Notes: generated by a model not told the origin, from the letters alone. DNA of 64,000 bases from Saururus chinensis (GCA_035235625.1 CP141144.1:36888014-36952013), one strand, 5' to 3'. Shown: positions 11,252 through 23,557, counted from the stretch's first letter. Program-made: numbers and translations.

Positions 11252-12677
11252 GGCGGTCAAACACATAACCAACAAAGAAGATGCGTGGCTCATGTTGAAA
11301 AAAGAGGAGTGGTGTTGCACTAGAGCGGTCAACCATCTCTAGGCTAAGACCCACTAAACTACAAACGTCTAGAGGAGACGCTACAGTGGCCCAAAATATA
11401 AAAACGACCATAAAGCATAGAGGGGCCGGGAGACACAGGGAGCAGTAAGGGTTACCCGCTGCTCTGGCCGCCTCCGTCATGACCCTAGCGGTTGGTCGGA
11501 GCTAGGTTTGATGGAGGACAATGGGAACCGGCAGTGGCAACCCTCCGGTAGCCCAAAACAGTGACAACCAAAGTCGGGGAGGGGCGTCCTATCCTGAGAA
11601 AAGGAGAGACCAAAGGGTAGGAGGATAAACTAGCCATGTGGCCCCTGACTTCGCCGGACCAAGGCGGGGCTGGACAGAGGCAGCTACACCGGTGTTGCCG
11701 GGTCGAGGCTGGCTGGCCATAAGCTCGCCAGAAGCTTGCTCCTACCGGCGCGGCTACAAATTTCCGTCAAACCGGAAACAAGGGAGAAAGGGACTGACCG
11801 GGGAAAACCGGCATATGGTGGAGCTAGGCTGAGAGGGGTGGCTCCCCGCTGTTGCTGGATCAAGGTGGGGCTGGACGAAGGTCTAGTCGACAGTGGCTTG
11901 CTGTCGGCAGCCACTGTTTAATCAAAACAGTAAGGCGGAAAAAACAGGACAGAGAGGGAAACTAGAGTGGAGCGGCGAAGGAGGCCCACTGGGGTCAGGA
12001 GGGGCGGCCTCTCGCCGTCGCCAGCCCTTGGCGGAGCCATGGCTAGCCGGCCGGCCCTTGGCGGCCCACAGCAGGAGCTCAACATAGAATACAGTGAGAG
12101 AGGGAGAGAGAGCTCACTGGGGGAAAAAAGAACTCAGAGGACCGGCGGAGCAAGTTGGTGGCTGGGCTTTCCATCGTCGTCCCATGGCTAGCCGGATGGA
12201 GGCCAAGTGGAACCCACCGGCCACTGTCAGTGCTGCCACAACACAAAATAGAGAGAGCAGAGACAGACCGGGCGAAACAGGGGAGGAGATCACGGCGGAT
12301 CAAATCAGGCTAGGCGACACTGAGGAGGCGGCCTGGCCGTCGCCAGGCCGAGGTCGGCTGGCAGCCCACCGGTGGCGCCTATCCGGCTCAGCCAGAATGA
12401 AGGGGGGCTTTGGGTGGTTCTTGGTGAATCCCGAATGGACTCACTCGAGCCCGACGTATTCTTTTTTTTTCCTTCTCACTTATCTCTTCTCTACAGTCAT
12501 ATTTTATCGATTTTTCACGCCAAAAAGCGCGCATCGAGGCCCATGGCCTACGACGAACCCTACACCCAATTCTATAGTTATAAATACCGAGGAAAAATAT
12601 GCGGAAGCATCATACTTTTCCTGCAGAAAATGATCAAAAAATTGCATAAAATCGTAATAAAAATCCGGGACATTACA
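11252..12677 (+). mobile_element. 3' part of a family B LTR
   Basis: GC-rich DNA whose last 200 bases match the end of the family B LTR at 30078-34531. Shared features are a CT/T-rich run, CGCGCATCGAGGCCCATGGC-type wording, TATAAATACC, GAAAATGATCAAAAA and the terminal GGGACATTACA at 12667-12677. No 5' end is present. Several short frames overlap here in all phases; none shows a conserved domain. Confidence 0.6.
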
Positions 12678-13440
12678 GTGCATATTCACCTTGTAGGGCC
12701 CAACCCTACAATATGTGTATTTGGTAAGACCCATAGTTAGCAAGAAGGTGACCTTGCCGCGAGCGTAGTCACGTGTAGGGGCTTAAGACTCCGTGTGCTT
12801 GGTGTGATCGAGCTCACATTTGTTGTATTAGACTCTTTAAATGATTTGCATAGAATATAGATGTATGCCCATATGTTTAAGCCCACTTAAGGGGGACGTA
12901 TGTAAGGTTAAGAAAAGGGGAGGAGCCCTGATTGAGCAAAGGTTCTCTCCTCCCCCCCTCTCTCCCACACACCTCTTCTCCTTTCTCCTTGTCTCCTATC
13001 TTGGCCACACACAAGCGAAGAATGAGGGCTGGCCGCTCTCTCCTCTTGGATTCTCCTTCCTCTCCTCTTGCGTTGAGATCACCTAGGGAAGTACACCACC
13101 AAATAGTTGAAGATACACCATTATTAAGAGATTAGGTGGATCTACATTTAATTGGCAAGAAATTTCCTTTTTTATTTTTATCAAACTAATATTTCAGTGG
13201 GCATAAATATTAAGTTAAAAGTTGAAAGATGTTCGAAGACAAATCAACCCCAAAAGTTAGTTTATATTATTTATTAACTCAATTTAATTAATTTATATTT
13301 ATTTATCTTATAATTATTTAATTTTTATTTATATATAAAAATTTAAAAAACTCTCTAAGGCTCGCACCATCCCACTTTGTATGTGTACCACCACACTACA
13401 TACTTACTTCCTTCCTTATCATTATTAAGCCATAGCCGGA
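12678..13440. other. Unassigned intergenic DNA
   Basis: No gene recognised. A small perfect inverted repeat TTGTAGGG / CCCTACAA lies at about 12693-12713. From 13130 to 13350 the DNA is very AT-rich. Confidence 0.5.
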
Positions 13441-13444
13441 CAGG

Positions 13445-13450
13445 CACGTG
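13445..13450. promoter_or_regulatory. G-box upstream of the Cys-rich peptide gene
   Basis: Palindromic CACGTG about 200 bases before the start codon; G-boxes bind bZIP/bHLH factors. A TGACG motif lies at about 13577. Function is inferred from position only. Confidence 0.35.
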
Positions 13451-13607
13451 CATGGCCAGGCTGCGGCCACTTGCGCAACAATGGTGTAAGATTGTGTTGC
13501 TTCCGATAAACATGTGACGCATATGCCCATGCATACAAGCCGAGGTGCCAAAAACAAAAACTTTACGAAAAGCTGATGTGACGTTTACTTTATCCCATAC
13601 CAATAAT

Positions 13608-13614
13608 TATATAG
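13608..13614 (+). promoter_or_regulatory. TATA-like box of the Cys-rich peptide gene
   Basis: TATATAG 39 bases before the main ATG. If used, the leader would be only about 10-15 bases long and would begin after the upstream ATG at 13633. Confidence 0.35.
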
Positions 13615-13652
13615 AAATAGATAATCCCAAAGATGAACAATACTCGTGCTTA

Positions 13653-14182
13653 ATGAGAAAGATGAAGACGGGTGCTGTGATTCTCATGCTACTCCTTTTC
13701 TGCATCGTCGACGAGCAGACCACCGTCGTCAAGGCCGACTACAGTTGCTTCGACCTCTGCTCCACGGGCTGTGCCGCATCATATATTCATGAGCGTATGT
13801 TATCTGGCTCCTTTGTATGTCTAGTATTATGCGCCATTCAATTCTCTCGCAGGTCTATCTCCATTTCTTCCCAGCCCATCTTTGTGGCTCGGAAGGTGCC
13901 CAGGAGGAGATCATGCATGTACTTCAATAGGATTTTAGATTTGACTTTTCACTTGAAAACTTTGTCTATAAATTGAGATATGATTAATTATACACGGTTG
14001 CTTCACTTATGTGATTCAGAAAGGCTGCGAAGCAGGTGCGAACGCAAATGCCAGATCAAGTGCAGTCCTGGTGAGTTGTTATCTTTAATTATACATTATC
14101 AATTGACATTTGAATGTGGCATTTGTACAAAGTAAACTCCTCACTCTCCTAAACAGAGTACTCCAGTGCTTCATCCGTCTAG
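13653..14182 (+). CDS. Small secreted Cys-rich peptide, thionin-like (3 exons)
   Basis: Proposed exons are 13653-13794, 14020-14070 and 14157-14182; both introns are GT-AG and the frame is kept, giving 72 residues. Residues 1 to about 29 form a signal peptide: basic start MRKMKTG, a hydrophobic VILMLLLF core, then an Ala-Asp junction. The mature part has exactly six cysteines in two matching CxxxCxxxC groups, CFDLCSTGC from exon 1 and CERKCQIKC from exon 2, followed by a short Ser-rich tail. Paired CxxxCxxxC motifs after a signal peptide are typical of plant thionin-like and other Cys-rich secreted peptides, which act in the apoplast in defence or signalling; the role here is inferred. Start chosen at 13653 because the broken duplicate is conserved from there. 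Reading through intron 1 would give a 143-residue frame from 13545 that lacks the second Cys group, so it is less likely. Confidence 0.7.
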
Positions 14183-16640
14183 AATCTATCCGCGGCTAGG
14201 CCGCATGCCCATTTCTGGTAGTGCCCAGGCCACGTCCAGGCTGGCCGCTGCTACTGGCCAGCCGAACCCTAGCCATGGCCGCATCTAGTTTTGCCGTTGC
14301 TGCTGGCAAGCATCACCTGGCCGCGGGGCGATTTGGCCAACGGCGGCGACGATGCCGATATTGATTGTTGGCACCGAATAGTAATATTTTTGAGATGTGG
14401 GATATATGAAAGAGATTTTAGTGGGTCTCATTGGAATATATAAAAAATAGGGTCAAAGGTAAATAGCAACATTATTTTGTAACAACAAAAGAAAGCTGCT
14501 AATTTACTAGCAAGCTATATTTGGAATGGGTGATTGAGATTGGAAAAGGTAAATTTGATGAAGGTTCCCTCTGGATGATACCCAATTTTCATACTATTTG
14601 TTCCTCACATGTGGATTGTAAAATTTCATATATCACATACTCCCTCCATCATGAAATAACTGTTGCGTTTGTTAAAAGAGTGTCGAAATGGTAAAAAGCT
14701 GCTCATGATCAGTTATGCTAACCATTTCTTCACAGCTTTTGTACATTGTCATGTGTTCTTTTTGCTGTTGGCGACGTACTTAAGGATCTTTTAATAAATT
14801 ATCCATTAGATTTAATGATAAGTTAGATGCCCCGTTGAAGCGTATTTGAGTATGAGCCCAGTTAGGCATCAAGTGCAATCAAATTTTTATCTGACGGCCC
14901 ATCTAATTTTTGCCCCTTTTGCTGTCAAATCTTAATTTTATGTTAGCGTTAGCCAAGGCATATATAAACTTTTTACATAAACTAAATTTAGAATTAATTA
15001 TACTTAGACCTTTTGGTAAAATTGTAATTATATTTTTTAATAATTTAAAAAATATATTTATATTTCTTCCATTACAAAATGGTTAATAAATTTTTTTATA
15101 CAAGTGTTTTTTAACTTAATACCCTAATCAATAATGCACATTTAGGGGTGTTTGAATAATTGAAAAAATATAATAACATTAAGGAGCTTATGTTTAATTT
15201 TGGAAACATGAGGAGAATAAATGCAATGTTTTAAAAAATCAGAGAGTATTAAGTAATTTACTCTTTAACTTATAGGTTAAAATTATTTTTAAGATAATTA
15301 AAATTAGAAAACTAAGAGGAATAATGTCTCTTGGTTTTAATTTTCACCACTTTTATGCAGTAGTAGCTTGTTGATGAACATATATTTACATGTTCATACG
15401 TTTGGTAAACTGAAATTTTAGATGGGCGTCCTCTCTTTTACTTGTGGTAAGCAGGCCATAATGAAAGCAAAGCGCTGAATTGTTGCATGGGCCACGGGTC
15501 AACCTGCTACCATGCATTGTGGCACGTATGCAAATACAAGTGATGACTATATGCGTGATCCGCTGTCCAGCCCACACATGAATGCCTCACAACAGCCCCT
15601 TATGCCATTAGCACTCGCGTGAGTTATCATGGCATGTGGGGCTATTGTAACCGCAATTTAAACGGGACTTTCGATGTATATTAAAAAGTACTTTTAAGTC
15701 TTTTTTTATATTGGAAATTCAAAGAAAAAAATAAGAACTTTTTTTTATTAGTGCATTTATCATCTTTGTATATCTAGAATGGCAATGACATGTGAATTTG
15801 GTGTAGGTCTTGTGGCAAAGCGTGCGGGTCTAGACTAAACAATTTGAACAGTTCGTTGGAATGCTCAGGAATGGGGCTGCGTGGAGCTAGACATTAAGTT
15901 TGTAATCGCCCTAAGCAAAACCACTTACTTTTTTTCCTGGAATAAATGCCCATGAAGGAGCCGGACAAAAGCACAACCTTCGAACATAAAGCATGAGAAT
16001 ATTTTGTTAGCCATTCAATATACTTTCTTGGTCCCATTTTAATAGTCCTAATTAAACAACTAAAATAAACTATTAAGACTCCTCATAGCCAAGGTAGTTG
16101 TGCTATGTTTTTTTATTGGTAAAAGGGGTGATTGTTGGGGATTTTGGGCAATGGTCTGGTCAATTGGTGCGATGTGACAATCGAAAACTAAAAGAAAACT
16201 AAAATTTACGATTGATCATGGGCACAAATGATCAAATGCATTTGCCCGCAGAAACTCCAACCATGTCTTCTAGTCTCTGTCCAAACGAGGTTGATCGGTT
16301 GTGTGAATGGCAGTCCCCTTTTGCTCTTCACCCTTGCTTCATCCAAAGGAAGGTGATCGATCAGACAAGCTGGAGACTGACTTCCTCCTCCTCCTGGTCA
16401 GACTCCACTCCCACAAGAATCTCCCATTTCCAGATTGATCTGGCTTCACCCATCTCCTATAATTCTTACGCTTGAAGTTGTAAGTCTTCAAGTCATTCTC
16501 CATCAAAGAAAGCAAACTATAATTCTCACACTTGAAGTTGTAAGTCTTCAAGTCATTCTCTTTTAAAGAAAGTATACTGGTGTGAGATATCCTCAGTCCT
16601 TTGTGCTTGAAGATCAACAAAAGCTGAGCAGCTCCTTCGC
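14183..16640. other. Intergenic, no gene recognised
   Basis: 14185-14360 is GC-rich and resembles the GC-rich parts of family B LTRs. A lone Stowaway-like end, TA followed by CTCCCTCCATC, is at 14638-14650 without a convincing partner. 14900-15350 is AT-rich. 16461-16580 holds a 60-bp duplication. Scattered short frames show no domain. Confidence 0.5.
16461..16580. repeat. Two-copy 60-bp tandem repeat
   Basis: CTTGAAGTTGTAAGTCTTCA begins at 16471 and again at 16531, each followed by AGTCATTCTC and a divergent AAAGAAAG segment. Lies just downstream, in the minus sense, of the copia remnant. Confidence 0.8.
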
Positions 16641-16649
16641 TTCTCCATA

Positions 16650-17470
16650 GTGATGACCTAGGTCAACATATCTGTTGGGTTATCCTTCATGTGAATTTTC
16701 TCTAGTTGCATTTGTCTTTTCTCCATAAGTGACTTGACGAAGTGATACTTGATGCGTTTGTACTTAGTCCTCAAATGAAACATTGAATTCTTTGCAAAAT
16801 TAACAACACTTTTAACTATCACTATATAGAAAACAACTACCCCGCACCTTACCGAATTCCTTCAAGAAATTCTTCAACCATACCATCGCCTTGCATGCTT
16901 TTGTGGTTGCAACATACTCTAGATCGTTGTAGAGACTCACCATTTTCTGCATATGTGACTCCTAACTACAAAGTACACTACTTGAGGTGCATACATACCA
17001 TCTTGTGCTTTTTCCGCTATCATGATTTCAAGCAAGATCGGCATCAACATAATTGTGTAATCTCACAGTTTCACCACTAAAGCAATGAGTAATACTTGAG
17101 CTCCCTCTTATACATCTCATAATCCATTTGGCTACCACTTGATGCATCTTATCAGGATTGCTCATACATCTAGTAACAATCTCTACTACATGGAAAATAT
17201 TTGGCTTTGAACATATCATAGCATACATGAGGCTACAAACTGGTGAGGCATAACATACTCTTCCGATGTAGTTGCAGTTTGATCCTTAAATTTATTTGAA
17301 GTGACTGCCCAATGGGTACATTAGGTTAAGCAACTACTATGGCTATACATGTGCAATACCTTATTAATATACTCAACTTGTGACAACTTCAACTTCTTGT
17401 TCTAACAATCTCTACTTATGTGCATGCCTAGGATCTGTTTTGCAACACCCACTTGTTGAGATTCTCAATT
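16650..17470 (-). pseudogene. Ty1/copia reverse transcriptase-RNase H remnant
   Basis: The minus strand reads, in pieces from several frames, the tail of a copia polyprotein. Near 17400-17450 it reads KQILGMHISRD; around 17350-17390 KLKLSQVEYINKVLHMY. At 17028-17228 there is an open stretch with MYAMICSKPNIFHVVEIVTR, then MSNPDKMHQVVAKWIMRCIRG, ending YVDADLA, which is the start of the RNase H domain with its catalytic Asp. Farther down are AMVWLKNFLKEFGK and the FHLRTKYKRIKYHFVKSLME block. Stops and frameshifts break it repeatedly and the upstream gag, protease and integrase are absent, so it is a dead fragment. Confidence 0.85.
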
Positions 17471-17700
17471 TCATCCATATTTGAACTTGCTATCAATATA
17501 TAGCAAAAGTATAAGATAGGAGATGGTTATCTTATTATAGCAACAACAATTCTCTAAGCTAGCATTGTCCCACCATGAGATTTTGGAAGCATGTATAAAA
17601 GTTTTATTATAAAAATAATGAGTTTGCCCTGGCCCATGACAAGAGCTATTCACCATAAATATAGTATAAAATATAGTTTATAAAAATTATTGTCCGTGTA
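17471..17700. other. AT-rich spacer
   Basis: Nothing recognised between the copia remnant and the next LTR-like block. Confidence 0.4.
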
Positions 17701-18642
17701 CAAACACACAAACTAAAAAAATAATAAAGTTCTTACTTAGATTTAAGTGCGGGTGAAAAACTTATAATCATCTCAAAAACTCTCAAGTAGGCCCATTCAC
17801 TTGCACACTAAGCTTTGCCAAGTTCTGCAGGGTCTCGAGGGTAGTGAGTATTTTAAAATACTCAGTAGGAGAGTTTATATTATCAGGCATGAAGTAAAAC
17901 AATGGTAATTTCAAAGCATATAATATATATAGTATTTTTCATTAAAACACGGGTGTGCCTCTCACCCGAACCTCCCATAGAACTTCTTCCTACAGATCGA
18001 AAATGCTCTTAGGGTTTGCAAGCTCTCATGTCTTGCTATAAGTGCCCCAAATACTTACTCCATCCTATGGACTTAGATGCGGATAGAAAGCAATTGCCTC
18101 TTATTCCTCCACGGATCATCATAAAACACCTCATGCTTGTAGATAGAAGAGACACTCATTCTCATAGGGAACCAGGATCAATAGAGTAATGAGTCTTTCT
18201 GTAATACTCTCTACCCTAGCGCGCATAACCTTTTTAAATATTCATGCCCTTCGTTAGGGACCAATCACCCATCCTGCCCTTCTAGGCTAATTAAAATGGA
18301 TATCATACACCCAATTCCAAACCGGATTATAATTGTGCACTCATCTAATTCACGAAGCTCTATTGGGGTGCCCAACAACAACTCCAGACAAACAGATCAA
18401 TCTTGAGTTCCCAGATTCAAAAAGGGCAATTTGTTTTTTCAAAATATTCTATCCAAATGTTTATTCTTTTAAAAACCCTAGTCTCGCCTCCACAAGCCAT
18501 GTGAGCATCACTATTAACAACTACAAAGACATGGTTGGTCGCTCGTTTAACGAGACAGTTGCCATTTCTCCATCCCGTTTTAGTACTTGATTACTATACT
18601 TGTATGTATTTTCAAAAATATTCTTGAGAATCATCCTTGCAC

Positions 18643-18911
18643 AAGAAATGGTCCTCTAAAATCGCTTTTCAAATATACTTGAGTCACTCCTAATTAAAAC
18701 AATGGCGAAGCTAGAGTTTTTCTATCTCACACACTTTAATGTTTCATAAGCAAAATCTAAGGATAAACCATTTGATAAGAAATGGTCCTCTAAAATCGCT
18801 TTTCAAATATACTTGAGTCACTCCTAATTAAAACAATGGCGAAGCTAGATTTTTTCTATCTCACACACTTCAATGTGATTCATAAGCAAAATCTAAGGAT
18901 AAACCATTTGA
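18643..18911. repeat. 134-bp tandem duplication
   Basis: 18643-18776 and 18777-18911 are nearly identical; the phrase AAGAAATGGTCCTCTAAAAT starts both. Only a few differences separate them (for example an AAT / GAT insertion near the CACACACTT motif), so the duplication is fairly recent. Confidence 0.9.
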
Positions 18912-19648
18912 TAAAATAAATATACGAGGCAATCATAAAAAGCACAATATATAAATCATATCCTCCATAAAATGATAATTATTCGATAAACCACATATAT
19001 GATCAAACCATAAAATGTGTAGTATATAATTTTTCTCCTACTCCAATGGATAATTATTCGGTAAGCCGACTATAGGCGAAAATCGTAAAACATAGCTTGA
19101 AACGAACTCTAAAATATAGCATGTTAGAGTCATACATATATTAAGTTTAAAAGACAACCAAAGTAAACATTCATCCCTTAAGAGAGGATAAAACCCCTAC
19201 CTCGCTCTCTGCATAAGTTTGTAGACAACAAATTGACTCTACAAACTTAGGCATATCAATTTTTCGGGCTTGAGAGCTATCTAACCAGAAAAATAACCCC
19301 TTCATCCATCATGATCAATGGCAGCAAACATAACCTCCCTTTACTCGGGGACATTTCTCTCTCTCTACAGCATATCGGCAGAGGACGGATCCTCCTCTTA
19401 CTTTAGGCCACTTCTTTCTCTCTTTGGGCCCAATGGCATCGGACAGAGCCTCCTCATGCCTTGGGTCATTTAACCCCTCTAGAGTCATTAATTGGAGGAA
19501 TGGGCCCTTTCATTGTGTAGAGAACCCTCAAATTTGCTAAGAACGCCTATTGAATAGCTCGAATCGGACTTAAAATGACTTAAAGGAGAGAAATGAAGTT
19601 TGAGGAAAGAGAGAGAGAAGAAACGGGAAAAACTAAGGCTCACGCGCC

Positions 19649-19657
19649 TTTAAATAG
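19649..19657 (+). promoter_or_regulatory. TATA-like box in diverged LTR
   Basis: TTTAAATAG framed by an inverted repeat, GCGCCT on the left and AGGCGC on the right (19645-19662), positioned as a possible LTR core promoter. Confidence 0.3.
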
Positions 19658-20270
19658 GCGCATGAGGTGGTTCACGACATGTGTCATGTGAGGTGGGGCC
19701 CGCCCCCAGTGGTGCATAGTGTCGCACCCATGCCCACAACTCGCAAAGCAAGCGGGCCGAGGCCTAACCCCCACGTGGCGGAGCAATGCATCATCCACAA
19801 CGCACAATGTGTGCGGGGCCCAACGCGCCATGCATCGTACTGATCACCCACGTCATTGTTGGCATCAATGCGCTGATGCCAATTAATGCAATAATTAAAA
19901 TTTCTATTTAATTTCTTTTCACAAAAAGATCAAAAACTTTAAATGAGCGTAACTTTCTCTCCTGAACTCCGATTTACATGTTCTTGGTACCGTTGGGCTC
20001 GTATTGATGACCCCTAAAAAAATAAACTCCACATGAATATGTTATCCAAAAATTTTCTAACGGGTCCTGCCCATGTAGCATGCTTCCCAAGGTTGTAACT
20101 TTCACCCCGACATCATATTTGCATAGTTCAAGGCTCGTTATGCTCATTTTCATAGCTCTACCACGTCTTTAAGAAACCCTACTAAGTAAACACCTCTAAA
20201 TAATTTAAAATTACTAAAAACTAAAAAAAAATTGCTTTATTAGAGGTGTAAAATTCATAGTTGTGACAAA

Positions 20271-20840
20271 CACTACATTAATTCACTAAATTTCTTACAC
20301 CACTATCTACATGTCACACCCCTTAAAGACAAACCCAATAAAACAAATCATTTTATAATTCGGAGCTTGAGTCAAGCACCATATCCTAACTATCAAACCA
20401 TTCAAGATCAACAAGTGCAAACAAAATAGCCTTAAAAATTATTTAATTCATTTTAATTCCTTCAAGTGACATGTCCCTGTGTAAACACAAAGGAAACCCC
20501 AAGAAAAGATTTCGAGAAACAAGCAAAACAAAAATGGTGAGCAAAGCCTAGTAAAGAAATATCCATCATCACAACATTTATGAATACTCATGAACAACAT
20601 GAAAATATAAACCATTCAACATGAGAATTTACAATCAAATTACCAAGAAAAATACATAAGAAATTTTACTTGAAAACCTAACTAGGGAAAAACCATGAGA
20701 TACTCTGTCTAGATCAATTATGCACTATGTAAACTTAAGATTACAAATTTACCGATTACAAAGAACAAATACTTCATTTTTTTTCTTCACATAGCTGGTT
20801 CTTCACACCAGCTGTTTGCAATAGTTTGATATTCTCCTAA
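20271..20840. other. Unassigned; possible copia leader or LTR remnant
   Basis: AT-rich sequence with TGTCACACCCCTTAAAGAC at 20314, resembling a retrotransposon terminus, but no partner seen. It lies directly before the gag-like remnant. Confidence 0.35.
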
Positions 20841-21163
20841 TCTAATGAATATATCTCTCTTATTTGATGGCCATAATTTCTCATATTTTGAAAATAGGAT
20901 GAGAGCCTTCATACAAGTGCTTGATGGGAATGCAAGGAAAGCGTTTATCAAAGGACTATGACCAAAGGCAAGGAAGGGAATTCAATTCTAAAAGATGAAA
21001 CTAAATAGGATGAGAATGAGACCAAGTTTGCAAATCAAAATAGTAAAGCCCTTAGCGTATTATTCAATGCCACAGGAAAATTACAACACAAGTTGATCTC
21101 TAATTGTATATCTACTAAGGTTGCATGAGAGAAATTGGTAATATATAATGGGGGAACTAAGGC

Positions 21164-21166
21164 TAT
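21164..21166. repeat. Target-site duplication TAT, left
   Basis: TAT directly before CACTACAACAAAA; repeated at 26062-26064 after the element's right end. Confidence 0.75.
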
Positions 21167-21182
21167 CACTACAACAAAATTA

Positions 21183-21590
21183 GGTATTAGCGATGCTTAT
21201 ATAAGCGTCGCAATAAAATGTGTCGCTACAAAGTGTTAATAACGACATATTAAAATCGTCGCAACAAAAACTAATATTAGCGACGCATAAGTAAAAACGT
21301 CACTAATACCTAACCTTTTAGCGATGCTTAAGTTCATGCGTCGCTAATAACCTAAAACTATTAACGACGCATTTTTCTAAACGTCGCTAATACGGTCAAC
21401 AATAGCGACGTTTATAAATAAGCGTCGCTAATATTTATTAATTTTAAATAAAAAAAATTAAAATTATGAACTAATAGCGACGCGTAGATATGCGTCACTA
21501 CTACCCGATAGTAGTAGCAATGTATGTAACTATGCGTCGCTATTACCCTTGGTAGTAGCGACGCATAGTTACATGCGTCGCTAATACCTA
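21183..21590. repeat. 5' subterminal palindrome array of CACTA B
   Basis: Repeated TAGCGACGC paired with GCGTCGCTA in units of about 40-60 bases with AT-rich spacers. Arrays of short subterminal repeats in both orientations are the usual transposase-binding regions of CACTA elements; binding here is inferred. Confidence 0.75.
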
Positions 21591-21612
21591 TTTTTTAAAT
21601 AAAAAATTTAAT

Positions 21613-22455
21613 GAAAAAAAGAGAGAGGGGGAGGGGGGGGAGAGAGGGAGGAGAGGGAGGCGAGAGAGAGGAGGGAGAGGGAGGAGAGAGAGGGGAGGAA
21701 GGAGAGAGAGGGATGGAGGAGAGAGAGAGGAGGGGAGAGAGTGAGAGGGGGAGGAGGAGAGAGAGAGAGGAGTGGAGAGAGAGAGAGGGAGGAGGGGAGG
21801 GAGAAAAAATTATAAAAATTTAAAAAATAAGAGGAGAGAGAGAGGGGAGGGACAAGGGAGAGGGAGGAGAAAGAGAGAAGGGAGAGAGAGAGAGGGTGAG
21901 GGTGGAGAGAGAGATGGAGGTGAGAGGGAGGAGGGGAGAGAGTGAGAGAGAGAGGGGAGGGAGGAGAGAGAGGGATCGAGGAGAGAGAGGAGTGGAGAGA
22001 GAGAGGGAGGGGAGGGAGAGAGAGAAATTATATTTTTTTTAAAAAGTAGTAGCGACGCAAACGGCTATACGTCCCTAGTAACCTTGCTGGTAGCGACGCA
22101 TAAGAATGCGTCGCTACTACCTATGGTTTAAATAAAAAATTGAATGAAAAAGAGAGGGGGGAGGGGGAGGAGAGAGAGAGGTAGGAGGGGAGGAGAGAGA
22201 GAGAGAGAGGTAGGAGGGGGAGGAGAGTGAGAGAGGGGAGGAAGGAGAGAGAGAGAGAGAGGAGGGGGAAAAGAGGGAGGAGAGAGAGAGGAGTGGAGAG
22301 AGAGAGAGAGAGAGAAGGGGGGAGGGAGGAGAGAGAGAAGGGAGAGAGAGAGGAGAGAGAGAAGGGTGAGAGAGAGAGGAGAGAGAGAAGGGGGAGAGAG
22401 AGGAGACAAAGAAGGGGAGAGAGAGAGGAGAGTGGGGAGGGAATGGAGAGAGGGA
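21613..22455. repeat. Purine (GA) tracts, left
   Basis: Three almost pure A/G runs on the plus strand (21613-21809, 21831-22027, 22144-22454), built of GAGAGGGAGGA-type units. The breaks between them are AT-rich DNA, with palindromes at 22050-22125. Confidence 0.9.
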
Positions 22456-22627
22456 TTTTATTTTGATGTTTTTTTAAATTTTTTTATTTAAAACATAAAA
22501 AAAATTAATTCAAAATAAAATACTAATAGTGACGTATAGGATTATATGTCGCTATTAGTATTTTAAATTAATTTTTTTATTTTTATAATTAATTTTAAAA
22601 AATAAAAATCTTAAAAAATTTTGAAAT

Positions 22628-23258
22628 TAGAGGAGAGAGAGAGGGCAGAGGGAAGAGAGAGATAGGAGAGAGAAGGGGTGGAGAGAGGGGGAGACGAGAG
22701 GGAGGAGGGGAGACAGAGAGGGAAGAGAGAGAGAGGGGGGAGGAGAGAGAGAGGATAGAGAGAGAGGGGGAAGGGAGGAGAGAGAGAGGGAGGAGGGAGA
22801 GAGAGATGGAGAGAGAGGAGAGAGAGAGAGAAAGAGGAAAGAGGAGAGAGAGAGAGAATAGAGGACAGAGAGGGAGGAGAGAGAGAGGAGAGAGAGAGAG
22901 AGGTAGGAGAGAGAGAGAGAGAGGAGCGAGAAAGAGAGAGCGGAGAGGAGAGGAGAGAGAGAGAGGGAGAGAGAGCGGAGAGGAGAGAGGAGAGAGAGGG
23001 AGGAGAGAGAAAGAGAGGAGAGAGAGAGAGAGAGAGAGGGAGAGAGGGAGAGAGGAGAGAGAGGGAGGAAGAGAGAGAGAGAGGAGAGGAGAGGAGAGAG
23101 AGGAGAGAGAGGAGATGAGAGTGGGAGGAGAGAGGAGAGAGGAGAGGAAGGAGAGGAGTGGAGAGAGGGAGGAAAGAGGAGAGAGGAGAGAGAGAGAGAA
23201 TAGAGGAGAGAGAGGGATGAGAGAGAGAGGAGAGGGAGGAGAGAGAGAGGAGAGGTAG

Positions 23259-23290
<32 letters not shown>

Positions 23291-23557
23291 GGAGAGAGAG
23301 GAGAGAGAGAGAGAGAGAGAGGAGAGAGGGAGAGAGAAGAGAGGAGAGGAGAGAGAGAGTGGAGAGAGGGAGAGAGAAGAGAGGAGAGGAGAGAGAGAGT
23401 GGAGAGAGGGAGAGAGAAGAGAGGAGAGGAGAGAGAGAGGAGAGGAGAGGAGAGGAGAGGAGAGAGAGGAGAGAGGAGATGAGAGTGCGAGGAGAGAGGA
23501 GAGGAAGGAGAGGAGTGGAGAGAGGGAGGAAAGAGAGAGAGGGAGAGGGGGAAGGGT
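22628..23557. repeat. Long purine tract of 0.9 kb
   Basis: Nearly uninterrupted A/G on the plus strand. Nested duplications are visible near 23330-23440, where a 55-60-base unit (GGAGAGAGAGAGTGGAGAGA) repeats. The minus-strand frames of 348 and 324 residues are Ser-Leu-Pro translations of CT repeats, not proteins. Confidence 0.9.

Larger units (their letters stand above)
17700..20270 (+). mobile_element. Diverged LTR related to family A
   Basis: The order of motifs in 19300-20200 follows the family A LTR: ACATAACCTCCC, CTCGAATCGGACTTAAAATG, a GC-rich stretch, ATGCCAATTAATGC, GCGTAACTTT, TTCTTGGTACCG, CTCGTATTGATGA, CACATG and CCCATGTAGCATGCTTCC. The upstream half is poorly conserved, so both boundaries are approximate. 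Long ORFs in it are not protein-like. Confidence 0.6.

Noticed and set aside
12810..12835. TTTGTTGTATTAG, resembling the expected right terminus of CACTA element A
   Set aside because: No palindrome array or TSD near it, and unrelated LTR sequence lies between it and the element.
13545..13976. 143-residue single ORF as the protein of the Cys-rich gene
   Set aside because: It reads through intron 1 and would start 108 bases upstream of the conserved ATG; the spliced model restores a matched Cys pattern.
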